A DNA stretch of 64,000 nt from Pokkaliibacter sp. MBI-7 (GTDB taxonomy: Bacteria; Pseudomonadota; Gammaproteobacteria; Pseudomonadales; Balneatricaceae): positions 4,241,001 to 4,305,000 of the forward strand of contig NZ_JARVTG010000001.1 of assembly GCF_029846635.1 (NCBI RefSeq). The letters run 5' to 3'. The notes beneath the pieces are model-generated. The model was not told the origin of the DNA. It did not search any database and was given only the letters and a program-made list of their open reading frames with translations. Position 1 is the first letter of the stretch; each line of letters opens with the position of its first letter. Below, in pieces: positions 42,174 to 51,425 of this stretch. Made by a program: the position numbers and the translations under genes.

Positions 42174-44957
42174 ATGACTGTCACCTCTCATCGACGCAGT
42201 TGCGCCGTGCTGAAGCCGCTGGCTCTGGCTATCCATCTTGGCTGCCTGTCACTGACCGGGCTGGCATTGCCTGCGTTTGCCGAAGCCGAGTCGGCGATGC
42301 TGGGCCAGGTGCATCAGTACGCCATTGCTGCCGGGCCGCTGAATGCCGCGCTCAACCAGTTTGCCCGTGACTCGGGCCTGTATATCAGTGGCCTTGGCGA
42401 ACTGACGCAGGGTAAACAGACGGCGGGTTTGCAGGGCCGCTATGCGGCAGGGGAGGCGTTGCAGCGTCTGCTGGCGGGTAGCGGATTGGGTTACCGCCTG
42501 AGTGGCGAGCGGGCCGTGGTGCTGCAACCGCGCATCCAGAGCGGCCGCGATGAGAATAACGATCTGATTCTGGCGCCGGTCACCATCGAGGCCAGCAGCG
42601 AGACGGTATTTGGTGATAACGGTGAAGGCGGGATGGGCGTCTCTGTATATAACCAGAAGACCATCGAGGCGATCCCTACCGGGGCGGGCAACCTGACCGA
42701 TCTGCTGCAGATCAACCCGGCGGTGGATTACAGCCGCTCCAGCAGTAATTCGGCCAGCAGTGGCAGCATGCGCCCGGATGAAATCTCCATCCACGGTCAG
42801 GCCTTCTACCAGAACGCCTTTATCATCGATGGCATTGATACCACCAGCGATCTGAACCCCGGCTCTGGCGGAGACACCTACAGCAACCCGATCACCCCCA
42901 CCAATCTGTCGATGCTGGGCGGCAGCTCGCCACAGTCCTATTACGTTGATCTCGATGCGCTGGAAATGGTCAAGGTCCACGACAGCAACATTTCGGCTGC
43001 CTACGGTGGTTTTACCGGCGGGGTGGTGGAGGCGCGGCTGAAGCGCTACAGCGGCGAGGATTCGGTCTCCATCAAATACGGCATGCAGTCCGATGCCTGG
43101 GAGTCCTTCCATGTGGCAGCAGATGACGAGGAAGACTTCAGTAATGCCGACAGTTACGACGGCAGCTTTACTCCTGATTACCGCAAACAGAACTTTTCCC
43201 TGACCGCCCTGCAGGGCATCAGCGATAACCTCGGCGCCACCGTCACCCTGTCACGGCGCACCTCACGCTTTCGTCAGCAGTATGAGAATGCCGCCGATGA
43301 AGTGCGCGACATCTACTACAACGACACCATCGACAACCTGATGGGGCGCTTCGACATGGCGGTCAACGACCGGCTGGATCTGGGCCTCAGCTACCGTTAC
43401 GCCAACCGCTATCACGACGGCCTGACCTCTTCCACCTACGACGGCACCTTCGAGAAGGCGCATCAGGGTTACGGGCTGGGGGCGGAAATGGCGTACCGCT
43501 TTGATCAGAGCAAACTGCAGATGCAGCTGGCCTTCGACAGTGCGGCGGACACCCTGAAGTCAGACAGTGCCACCTTTGCTTACCATCCCAGTGCCAACTA
43601 CTACGGCAGCCCGGCCTATGCCGGTGCCTATGGTGATGTGAACCAGCAGCAGGATACCTACACCTTCAAGGTGGACTGGCAGCGTGATGCCATCCAGTGG
43701 GGGCCGACCCGTCATCAGCTCAGTGCGGGCAGCAACCTGCGCTATATCAACGCCTACTATGAGCTGCCACGGGACATCGAAAGCTACGTCTACAGCTGTA
43801 TTTCCGGCAGTGCGGCCAGCGGCTGTAACGACAGTAACGGCGATGGCGTGCATGACAGCAGCGATGAATACCTGCGTACCTACGCCGTCAATCAGGCCAA
43901 CCAGCTCAGCAAGGAATACGGCCAGCTCAGCCTGTACGTGCAGGATGACATCAGCCTCGGCAAATGGCAGCTGACCGCGGGCCTGCGTGCCGATCAGGAA
44001 ACCCTGCTGGATAACCTTGATCTGTCACCGCGTCTGGCCCTGCAGTGGGATGCCTTCGGTGACAAGTCGACGGTGCTGATGGCCGGTGCCAGCCGTTACT
44101 ACGGCCGCAGCTTCCTGCGCTATGCCATCAACGACACCCTGCGCTCATGGCGTACCTCGACCACTTACAACAGCGATGGCAGTGTGCGCTCCACCAGCCA
44201 GACCAGTGATCGCTCCCTGCAGGACTACAACCTGCGCACACCGTATTCCGATGAACTGGCGCTGGGCATCACCCAGCAGCTCGGCCCGGTGGCGGCCACA
44301 CTCAAGTACGTCAACCGCGAAAGCCGTGATGGCGTGCAGCGTACCCGTGATGACGATGGCCTGTACTACTACACCAACGAAGGCCGCAGCTCGACCGACG
44401 AGATCACCCTCGAAGTCAGCAGCCGCGATGCGCTGCAGCTGTGGGGCAGCCAGACCCGCGCACTGCTGGGGATCGGCTGGAAGCAGAGTGAGAGCAATGC
44501 CCAGAGCAGCGAGGACAGCTATGACGAAACCTACACGGACGAGCAGATCTACTACCACGGCAATCTGATCTACTCCGATCAGCTGCCCGCGTGGGACTAC
44601 AACATTCCCTTCACCGTCAAGTTCAGCACTGTTACCGAGATCCCCGGCTGGCACCTGACCTGGTCCAACTTCGTCAACCTGCGCAGTGGCGGCACTACCG
44701 CCGTTGACAGTGGTGAGGACTACACCGGCAGCGATGGCGGCAGTTACGACATCTACGAAGACCGTAACTTCGACGATCTGATCACCCTCGATACCCGCTT
44801 CCAGTGGCGCCCGCCGCTGTTCAGCAAATACGAGGGCTACGTTCAGCTGGAGGTCAACAACCTGCTGGATGACGTGGTCGACACCAGTACCAGCAACAGC
44901 TCTACCTCCTACACCGCGGGCCGTCGTGCCTCGGTCGAGGTCGGCCTGCGCTTCTGA
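42174..44957 (+). CDS. TonB-dependent outer-membrane receptor with N-terminal signalling (STN) domain
   Basis: 927 residues. Signal peptide (PLALAIHLGCLSLTGLALPAFAEA), STN domain (GPLNAALNQFARDSGLYISG and LLAGSGLGYRLSGERAVVLQP, residues about 45-120), plug domain (NQKTIEAIPTGAGNLTDLLQ; FIIDGID) and a beta-barrel ending GRRASVEVGLRF with terminal Phe. The STN domain contacts FecR. Acidic loops and a DSNGDGVHDSSDEYL calcium-loop-like segment (near residue 555) are unusual. In position it corresponds to YddB/FusA, which import protein-bound iron. Confidence 0.92.
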   Translation: MTVTSHRRSCAVLKPLALAIHLGCLSLTGLALPAFAEAESAMLGQVHQYAIAAGPLNAALNQFARDSGLYISGLGELTQGKQTAGLQGRYAAGEALQRLLAGSGLGYRLSGERAVVLQPRIQSGRDENNDLILAPVTIEASSETVFGDNGEGGMGVSVYNQKTIEAIPTGAGNLTDLLQINPAVDYSRSSSNSASSGSMRPDEISIHGQAFYQNAFIIDGIDTTSDLNPGSGGDTYSNPITPTNLSMLGGSSPQSYYVDLDALEMVKVHDSNISAAYGGFTGGVVEARLKRYSGEDSVSIKYGMQSDAWESFHVAADDEEDFSNADSYDGSFTPDYRKQNFSLTALQGISDNLGATVTLSRRTSRFRQQYENAADEVRDIYYNDTIDNLMGRFDMAVNDRLDLGLSYRYANRYHDGLTSSTYDGTFEKAHQGYGLGAEMAYRFDQSKLQMQLAFDSAADTLKSDSATFAYHPSANYYGSPAYAGAYGDVNQQQDTYTFKVDWQRDAIQWGPTRHQLSAGSNLRYINAYYELPRDIESYVYSCISGSAASGCNDSNGDGVHDSSDEYLRTYAVNQANQLSKEYGQLSLYVQDDISLGKWQLTAGLRADQETLLDNLDLSPRLALQWDAFGDKSTVLMAGASRYYGRSFLRYAINDTLRSWRTSTTYNSDGSVRSTSQTSDRSLQDYNLRTPYSDELALGITQQLGPVAATLKYVNRESRDGVQRTRDDDGLYYYTNEGRSSTDEITLEVSSRDALQLWGSQTRALLGIGWKQSESNAQSSEDSYDETYTDEQIYYHGNLIYSDQLPAWDYNIPFTVKFSTVTEIPGWHLTWSNFVNLRSGGTTAVDSGEDYTGSDGGSYDIYEDRNFDDLITLDTRFQWRPPLFSKYEGYVQLEVNNLLDDVVDTSTSNSSTSYTAGRRASVEVGLRF

Positions 44958-45032
44958 TGCCGTGGCTGGCTGAGCACGCCTGCATGAGCCGGCCGATTCT
45001 GTATTCGTCTGTCTGTATTTAGAGATTCCACC

Positions 45033-48000
45033 ATGATGTTTCTGTCTCTGGCCTGCCTGCGACGGCGGGCCGCTGCGCTGGCGGTTGTCACTGGTCTGGC
45101 GACCAGCCCGCTCCATGCTGCCGCCACGGTGCCTGGCCCCTCTGACCCCTCCGTTATGGCGCTGACGCCTGCCCAGGCAGAGCAGGCACTGGCCTGGGAC
45201 AAACGGGTGGTCCGCGGTGAGCTGGCCAACGGCCTGCGTTACTTTCTGCTCGACTCCCGAACCCTGCCCGGTGCCAGTCAGCAACAGCTGCAGATCAACC
45301 TGCTGGTGGATGCCGGTGCGCTGGATGAAGAGGAAAACCAGCTGGGCGTGGCCCACATGGTTGAGCATATGGTGTTTCACGACAGCAGCGGCTTACCTCA
45401 GGGCACGCGAGCGGCGCTGGTTGCGCTGGGATTGCGGCAGGGCAGAGAGTTTAACGCTGTCACCAATGCGGAAATGACCCGTTATATGCTCACCCTCAAG
45501 CAGCCTACCAGTGAGCGAACTGCCGCACTGCTGCAGGTGCTGGCGCAGATGGCCTTTCACGCCAACCTGCGTCAGGCGCGGCTGGACGAAGAGCGGCTGG
45601 TGATCAAGGAGGAATGGCGCGGCAAGCTGGGCTTGCGTCAGCGCATCAATGATCAGAAGAAAGCGCTGTTGCGTTCGGGATCCCGCTATGTGGACCGGCC
45701 GGTCATTGGCACGGAGAGCAGCATTGACCAGACCCCGGCCAGCGCGCTGCAGCGCTTTTATGCCGACTGGTACGCACCCAACAACATGGCGCTGGTGGCA
45801 ATGGGGCCGATGGACCCGACGCAGCTGGCTGTGCTGATTGAGCAGCAGTTTGGCAGCGCCACCGCCCGTACCCTGCCTGTGCGCCACCCGCGCGATCCGC
45901 AGCTGCATGATCAGTTGCAGCTGCGTGCCATCAGTGACAAAGAAAGCAGCACCCACCAGCTGGTGGCACTGCTGCGCTTTCCTGAAGGCGATAGTGGTGA
46001 ACAGGCAGACGGGCTGGCAGCCGCGCGCCAGCGTCTGGTGGCCTATCTGGCCCGCGAGCTGCTGACCGCGCAGATCAGCAGGCAGCGTGAGGTATTGCCC
46101 GACGGCGTGAAAAGCCTGAGCGTGACCAGGGGCGAAGTGTCGGACCATGTCGGTATTCTCGGTTTTGCCGTCAGCGTCGAGCCGGAGGGTTATCAGCAGG
46201 GGCTGCGGGCGCTGCTGACGGAAATCACCCGGCTGCAGCAGCATGGCATCTATGCCGATGATTTCGCTCGCGCGAAGGAGAAGGTACGCACGACCGCCGA
46301 GAACAATATCGAGGCGGCGCAGCAGCGCGGTGACCTGTGGCTGGTCAAGCTGGTGGATGCGGTCAGTCGCCAGCGGCCATTGCCGGATGCCCGGCTGAGT
46401 AATCGCCTGAGTCTGTCGCTGATCGACAGCATCACGCTGGCCGAGGTCAATCAGCAGCTGCGGCGCTGGCTGAGTGCGGAAGACCGGTTGCTCTATACCC
46501 AGTCAGCAGGCGGTGTTGAGGTCAGCCTGCCCGAGCCTGCAGCGATCCGGCAGTTGTGGCGGCAGATCGGGGAGCAGCCGCTGGCACCGCTGCAGCCTTA
46601 TCAGCAGGTCACCGTGCGGCAGATGCCCGAGCCACGGCTGCCACGCGGGCAGCTGTTGTCGCAGCAGGACACGCCTGATCTGGGGATCACCGAATGGCGC
46701 TTTGCCAACGGTGACAGTCTGGTACGTATTCGCCCTGACCACTTCCGTCAGGACGACGCCGGAGATGCGCTGGAGCAGGAGGCACAAGCACGCTCTGCCC
46801 CCGCTGGCGACAGCCTGCAGGAGCGCTTGTCTTTCAGGGCAGTCTCCAGCGCTGGCTTTAATCAGCCGGGCAGTGATCCGTGGCTGCCGCAGCTGGCCGG
46901 TAAGGTGGCTATCAACAGTGGTCTTGAGGGCTGGAGCAAAAGCCAGCTGCGGCTGTGGGAGAAAAACCAGCAGGTTAACCTCAGTGTTGAACAGCAACCG
47001 CAGCAGCTGAGCTTCAGTGCCACCCTTCGCAATGAACGCCTGCCAGCGCTGCTGGCCTACTACCATCAGCTGCAAAGCCAGCCGTGGCTGGATCCGCAAG
47101 TGGTGGCGGACACCCGCGACACCCTGCTCAAACAGCTCGCCGAGCCGGTGCGACAGCCGCTGCAGCAGTTCAGTCAGGCGCTTGCTCAGGCCCGTGCCGG
47201 TGATGAGCAGGGGTTACAGCCAGCGCAGGCGATGGTCAGAGCACTGAACACCCGGCAACTGCAGCAGCAGTGGCAGGCTCAGCTGCGGGTGCCCGTGCGC
47301 TACTACGTAGTGACCGATATGGCGGATGAAAAGCTACTCGATCTGGCCCTGCGTTATCTCGCCAGCGTGCCGCGCGATACTAAGGCAGCCTATCCGACGA
47401 CGGTCGCCAGCCCGGTGACGGGTGAGCAGCATCTGGAGCTGGCCATCAACAGCGAGCCGCAGGCCTGGTACTCCCTGCGTGCCGAGCTGCCTATGGTCTG
47501 GAGCCCCGAACGTGCTGTGCAGATGGCGGCGCTGGGGCAGCTGCTGCAGGACACCCTCAGGCAGCAGCTGCGTGAACAGGTGCAGGGAATTTACCGGCTG
47601 GAGAGCGAGCTGACCCTGACGCCACCGCCACTGGTGCTGCAGGCCAGTGGCCGCCAGCAGGCGGTGAATGGCCCCGGCAGACTGCAGCTGAGCCTGCGTT
47701 TTTCCAGTGACCCGGCACGTATCGATCAGCTGGCAAAAATGAGTCAGCAGGTGCTGCAGCATCTGCCCGCTGCCATCAGCCCGGCGTGGCTGGCCCGTCA
47801 GCGCACGCAGTTTGCTGAGGCAGAACAAGCACGACTGGGCGCCGGTGTTGCCGCCACCCTGCTGCACCGTCTGCAGCTCAGTGAAGAGCAGTTTGGCCAC
47901 TCCGGCTATCTGCACACCATGAACGGTCTGCCACAGAGTTTCGATGAGCAGGCCCTGCGCCAGCTGGCCAGTGGCTGGCAGTGGCAGAGCTGGGTCGAGG

Positions 48001-48038
48001 GCGTGCTGCGCCCTGATCCCCGGCTGGGTGTGAACTGA
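45033..48038 (+). CDS. Periplasmic M16 zinc metallopeptidase (PqqL/FusC-like)
   Basis: 1001 residues with signal peptide (AAALAVVTGLATSPLHAA). The inverted zinc motif HxxEH is at His108-Met-Val-Glu111-His112, with the distal glutamate region RLVIKEEWRGK near residue 190. A second, inactive M16 half follows (from about 520). E. coli PqqL and Pectobacterium FusC have this architecture and cleave imported ferredoxin-like proteins. A linker near residues 578-588 (DALEQEAQARS) is encoded by a 34-bp sequence repeated in the next gene. Confidence 0.9.
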   Translation: MMFLSLACLRRRAAALAVVTGLATSPLHAAATVPGPSDPSVMALTPAQAEQALAWDKRVVRGELANGLRYFLLDSRTLPGASQQQLQINLLVDAGALDEEENQLGVAHMVEHMVFHDSSGLPQGTRAALVALGLRQGREFNAVTNAEMTRYMLTLKQPTSERTAALLQVLAQMAFHANLRQARLDEERLVIKEEWRGKLGLRQRINDQKKALLRSGSRYVDRPVIGTESSIDQTPASALQRFYADWYAPNNMALVAMGPMDPTQLAVLIEQQFGSATARTLPVRHPRDPQLHDQLQLRAISDKESSTHQLVALLRFPEGDSGEQADGLAAARQRLVAYLARELLTAQISRQREVLPDGVKSLSVTRGEVSDHVGILGFAVSVEPEGYQQGLRALLTEITRLQQHGIYADDFARAKEKVRTTAENNIEAAQQRGDLWLVKLVDAVSRQRPLPDARLSNRLSLSLIDSITLAEVNQQLRRWLSAEDRLLYTQSAGGVEVSLPEPAAIRQLWRQIGEQPLAPLQPYQQVTVRQMPEPRLPRGQLLSQQDTPDLGITEWRFANGDSLVRIRPDHFRQDDAGDALEQEAQARSAPAGDSLQERLSFRAVSSAGFNQPGSDPWLPQLAGKVAINSGLEGWSKSQLRLWEKNQQVNLSVEQQPQQLSFSATLRNERLPALLAYYHQLQSQPWLDPQVVADTRDTLLKQLAEPVRQPLQQFSQALAQARAGDEQGLQPAQAMVRALNTRQLQQQWQAQLRVPVRYYVVTDMADEKLLDLALRYLASVPRDTKAAYPTTVASPVTGEQHLELAINSEPQAWYSLRAELPMVWSPERAVQMAALGQLLQDTLRQQLREQVQGIYRLESELTLTPPPLVLQASGRQQAVNGPGRLQLSLRFSSDPARIDQLAKMSQQVLQHLPAAISPAWLARQRTQFAEAEQARLGAGVAATLLHRLQLSEEQFGHSGYLHTMNGLPQSFDEQALRQLASGWQWQSWVEGVLRPDPRLGVN
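46764..46797 (+). repeat. 34-bp repeat, copy 1 (inside the M16 gene)
   Basis: Identical over 34 bases to 49224-49257, beginning GATGCGCTGGAGCAGGAGG and ending CACGCTCTG. Both copies are read in the same frame as DALEQEAQARS. Confidence 0.97.
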
Positions 48039-48110
48039 GCGCTTCGAATTTTTTTATGTTACCTGCCGGGTGCGTGCTGACCTGCCCGGCGACCGTGATC
48101 AGAGCTACAC

Positions 48111-50168
48111 ATGACTACAACGAACAAACCATCCCCTGACGCTGCAGAGAGTGGCGCAGATCGTCTGCATACCCACCAGCACCGGCATTTTCTGAGTAAG
48201 GTGTGGGCGCTGGCCCGGCCCTTCTGGTATTCCGATGACAAGTGGTGGGCCCGTGGCCTGCTGCTGGCGGTGATTGCCCTGTCCCTTGGCGGGGTCTATC
48301 TCTCGGTGTGGTTTAACCACTGGTACAACAGTTTCTACACCGCGCTGCAAAACAAGGACGCTGCCGGATTCTGGCTGCAGATTGGCTACTTCTGCCCGGT
48401 GGCGGCAGTGGCCATTCTGTCGGCGGTGTATCGCTATTATCTGCGCAATATTCTGGAGCTGCGCTGGCGCCGCTGGCTGACCCATGTCTACTTCGAGCGC
48501 TGGCTCAGTCAGCGCGCCTATTACCTGCTGGAAGTCAGTGGCGGCATGGCGCAGGGGCAGGGCACCGACAACCCTGATCAGCGTATCGCCGAAGACATTG
48601 ATCGTTTCACCACCCTGACCCTGCAGCTGGGGCTGGGGTTGCTCAGTTCGGTGGTGTCGCTGTGCAGCTTCACCCTGATTCTGTGGAACCTGTCTGGTGA
48701 GCTGGCCTTCTCGCTGGCGGGTTATGACATCGTTATTCCGGGCTACATGGTGTGGGTGGCGCTGCTCTATGCCGCCATCGGCACCTGGATTGCGCACCGG
48801 CTGGGGCGGCGTCTGGTCCCCCTCAATTTTGAGCAGCAGCGTCGCGAGGCCGATATGCGCTTTGCGCTGGTGCGGGTGCGTGAGCATGCCGAGTCCATTG
48901 CGCTCTATGGTGGGGAAGAGGTGGAGCGCGGTGCCCTGCGTCAGCATTTTCAGCAGATATGGGATAACACCTGGCAGGTGATGCGTACCCAGAAGCGCCT
49001 GATTGGCTTTACTGCAGGCTACAGTCAGGTGGCTTCCGTGTTCCCCATGATTGTTGCCGCTCCCCGTTACTTCAGCGGTTCGCTGGCACTGGGCGGCCTG
49101 ATGCAGATCAACAGCGCCTTTGGCCATGTGCAGGATGCTCTGAGCTGGTTTATTGATGCCTATGCCAATCTGGCAAAGTGGCGCTCGGTGGTGGATCGTC
49201 TGACCAGCTTTACTGACCGGCTGGATGCGCTGGAGCAGGAGGCACAAGCACGCTCTGTGCAGCAGGATGAACAGATACGTTCTGTTCAGCAGGCAGCAAG
49301 CGCGGCGGTGGTGAGCGTCAGTCCGGCCAGCATCATGGCCAGTCAGGCCGCTGCGGTTAAGGCTGCAGGCACTGGTGGTTGCGACGCGGGCTGCGGCTGT
49401 GCAGACAGTGAGGAGGCCTGCTGCAGCGGTGGCTGTGGCGCCTGCGATAGCAGCGGTGACGAGCCGGATGATGCCGATGCCCACACCAATAGCGGCTGCG
49501 GCGTGGGCTGCAGCTGTGTGGCCAGCGATCAGGATGCGCCTGAAAGCAGCGCTGTCGCTGACATCGCCTCCGGGCTGCAGGTGCGCAATCTGCAAATTGC
49601 CCTGCCCGACGGGCAGACGGTGCTGCAACTGGCACAAGGGCAGGTGGCTGCGGGCCAGCATACCCTGATCAGTGCGCCCTCAGGTTTTGGCAAGAGCCTG
49701 CTGCTGCGGGTGATGTCGGGTATCTGGCCGTGGTGGCAGGGCAGCGTATCGGTGCCGGGCGCCATGATGTTCCTGCCGCAGCGTCCGTATCTGCCGCTCG
49801 GCAGTCTGCGTCAGGCGCTGGCTTATCCGGCGGCGACGTCGCGCTACAGTGATGCGGACTATCTGCAGGTGCTGCAGCAGTGCCGTCTGAGTCAGTACCA
49901 GCACCGGCTGGATGACGTGCAGGGCTGGAGCCACAGCCTGTCGCCGGGTGAGCAGCAACGGCTGGCCATCGCCCGCGCCCTGCTGCAACAGCCGCAGTGG
50001 CTGTTTCTCGATGAAGCCACGTCCGCGCTGGACGAAGATACCGAACATCACCTCTACAGTCTGCTGCGCCAGCAACTGCCCGAGACCACCCTGATCAGCG
50101 TGGCGCACCGGCCAACGGTGGCGCCGTTTCACCAGCAGCACTGGCAGCTGAGCACCATGTCGTCCTGA
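48111..50168 (+). CDS. YddA/SbmA-type ABC transporter with a cysteine-rich insert (FusD-like)
   Basis: 685 residues, permease and ATPase in one chain. Membrane domain of the SbmA/BacA type (GVYLSVWFNHWYNSFYTALQ near residue 61; NPDQRIAEDIDRFTTLTL near 154). ATPase: Walker A SAPSGFGKSLLLRVMSG at 521, signature LSPGEQQRLAIARALL, Walker B WLFLDEATSALDE. Between them, residues 372-485 form an expanded linker with RSVQQ repeats and ten cysteines in 46 residues (424-469). Family members such as YddA lack this, as far as I know. It likely moves peptides or iron-containing fragments across the inner membrane. Confidence 0.9.
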   Translation: MTTTNKPSPDAAESGADRLHTHQHRHFLSKVWALARPFWYSDDKWWARGLLLAVIALSLGGVYLSVWFNHWYNSFYTALQNKDAAGFWLQIGYFCPVAAVAILSAVYRYYLRNILELRWRRWLTHVYFERWLSQRAYYLLEVSGGMAQGQGTDNPDQRIAEDIDRFTTLTLQLGLGLLSSVVSLCSFTLILWNLSGELAFSLAGYDIVIPGYMVWVALLYAAIGTWIAHRLGRRLVPLNFEQQRREADMRFALVRVREHAESIALYGGEEVERGALRQHFQQIWDNTWQVMRTQKRLIGFTAGYSQVASVFPMIVAAPRYFSGSLALGGLMQINSAFGHVQDALSWFIDAYANLAKWRSVVDRLTSFTDRLDALEQEAQARSVQQDEQIRSVQQAASAAVVSVSPASIMASQAAAVKAAGTGGCDAGCGCADSEEACCSGGCGACDSSGDEPDDADAHTNSGCGVGCSCVASDQDAPESSAVADIASGLQVRNLQIALPDGQTVLQLAQGQVAAGQHTLISAPSGFGKSLLLRVMSGIWPWWQGSVSVPGAMMFLPQRPYLPLGSLRQALAYPAATSRYSDADYLQVLQQCRLSQYQHRLDDVQGWSHSLSPGEQQRLAIARALLQQPQWLFLDEATSALDEDTEHHLYSLLRQQLPETTLISVAHRPTVAPFHQQHWQLSTMSS
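49224..49257 (+). repeat. 34-bp repeat, copy 2 (inside the ABC gene)
   Basis: Identical to 46764-46797, 2460 bases downstream and in the same reading frame. It sits at the start of the expanded linker of the ABC protein. Confidence 0.97.
49380..49518 (+). other. Cysteine-rich linker of the ABC transporter
   Basis: Codes for Cys424, 428, 430, 437, 438, 442, 445, 463, 467 and 469. The pattern CDAGCGC...CCSGGCGAC...CGVGCSC looks like a metallothionein-type cluster, with an acidic His-containing spacer (DEPDDADAHTN) in between. Confidence 0.9.
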
Positions 50169-50511
50169 TGGGCGCTCAGCCTGTAATGGCTGGTTATCTG
50201 TGTTTCCAGGCAAGGCCGCTGTAACAGCGGCCTTTGTGTTTTCTTGTTACGCCACCGCTGTTTCTGCAGGGAGCTTGATTCAGGTAAAGGTATTTTTCCG
50301 TAAAGAACGCTGCAATGTGGTTTCTGTAATCGAAATAACGATTGATTCCAGCTACCATCCAGCCTTGGTGCCCAAGGGTGGCTTGTGGCGAGTCGAACAG
50401 TATGGGGCGCAAGTGGTATGACCCAGACAGCGGGTAACGACTCAATTCCTTTCAATTTTTACCGTGAATCCTCAACTACCGTAAACCCTCTACTCAACCG
50501 GGGGCACACTG
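50169..50511. other. Intergenic region after the ABC gene
   Basis: 343 bases with the operon terminator at 50212-50245. The rest has no gene or operator I can support. Confidence 0.6.
50212..50245 (+). terminator. Rho-independent terminator of the fecI-to-ABC locus
   Basis: Stem AAGGCCGCTG/CAGCGGCCTT with loop TAA, followed by TGTGTTTTCTTG. It is 44 bases past the ABC stop. Confidence 0.85.
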
Positions 50512-50805
50512 ATGGCGGACAATGAAGCTGCTGGTATCTGTCCTCTGTGTGGTGGGCCCAACTACTGTGCCTTTCTTGGCCAGATGCCTGTGCATACCGT
50601 GCAGGAGCAGGTGGCGGCGGTGCATACCTGCTGGTGTTACGGGGTAGACTTCAGTCAGGCATTACTGGGGCTGGCTGCCCTGCAGGGCGGCACGCCTTCC
50701 TGTATCTGTGAACTCTGTGTACGTAAGTCTGAGCTACACTCGGAGAGTGACAGCGAACCTGCTGCCACCGAACCCTGGTGGCTGAGCGAAGAGGACCATC
50801 GCTGA
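50512..50805 (+). CDS. Cysteine-rich CWC-family protein
   Basis: 97 residues. GICPLCGGPNYCAFL, HTCWCYGVDFSQALL and CICELCVRK give the CPxC...C...CWC...CxCxxC pattern of the Cys_rich_CWC family, probably a small zinc-binding protein of unknown role. The acidic tail (SESDSEPAATEP) is variable. The next gene follows 77 bases downstream. Confidence 0.88.
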   Translation: MADNEAAGICPLCGGPNYCAFLGQMPVHTVQEQVAAVHTCWCYGVDFSQALLGLAALQGGTPSCICELCVRKSELHSESDSEPAATEPWWLSEEDHR

Positions 50806-50882
50806 CCGGCGAGGCTTTTACGGAGCAGTCTGGTTTTAGCTGGGCAGTCTGGCTTTCGCTGGGCTCTCTAGAGGGAATCAAG

Positions 50883-51425
50883 ATGACGACCAGAGTGATG
50901 TTGAGTGGCAAGCAGCAGGGCGTGTTGCAGGGGATGGTCATCGCCGCCCTGATGGTGGTGACCGCCGAAGGGGCGGCGCTGTGGTTCTCCCCCAGCTTTT
51001 TGCTGCCGGATATCGATGTCGCCACCGGAGTGGTCAATCACGCCAGATGGCTGGTGCTGCTGGTGTTACCGCTGCTGATCAATATTGCCCTGCTGGCCAA
51101 ACATCGTTTCTTCCATGCTGAAGACATTGATGGCAGTGCCCTGAGCGAAGGCTCTCAACGTGCCAGGCTGTTGCAGGCGACCCTGCAGAATACCCTGGAG
51201 CAGACGGTGCTGGCCTTTGCCGTACAGCTGATCTGGCTGATCGCCATGCCGATCAAGGCGCTGACGGTACTGCCGGTGGCTGCGCTGCTGTTTCTGGTCG
51301 GCCGGACGCTGTTCATGCTCGGCTATGCCCGCGGTGCTGCGGCCCGTTCGCTGGGCTTCGCGCTGACGTTCTATTCCTCGGTCTTTCTTTGCGTAGGCGA
51401 GCTGATCTGGTTCGTACAGCACTGA
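50883..51425 (+). CDS. MAPEG-family membrane protein
   Basis: 180 residues from the ATG at 50883 with GAGGGA six bases upstream. Four membrane helices, HRFFHAEDIDGS after the second, and LQNTLEQTVLAFAVQLIW (the conserved glutamate/arginine-rich helix region) with ALLFLVGRTLFMLGYARG match MAPEG. Eukaryotic relatives use glutathione in eicosanoid metabolism; bacterial members are poorly characterised. Confidence 0.82.
   Translation: MTTRVMLSGKQQGVLQGMVIAALMVVTAEGAALWFSPSFLLPDIDVATGVVNHARWLVLLVLPLLINIALLAKHRFFHAEDIDGSALSEGSQRARLLQATLQNTLEQTVLAFAVQLIWLIAMPIKALTVLPVAALLFLVGRTLFMLGYARGAAARSLGFALTFYSSVFLCVGELIWFVQH

Noticed and set aside
44145..45380. A 411-residue antisense frame across the TonB receptor end and M16 start
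   Set aside because: Antisense to two well-supported genes and without a recognisable domain.
48105..49661. A 518-residue open frame antisense to the ABC transporter gene
   Set aside because: It is a GC-rich shadow frame, rich in Ala, His and Gln, without motifs. The sense frame has complete ABC motifs.
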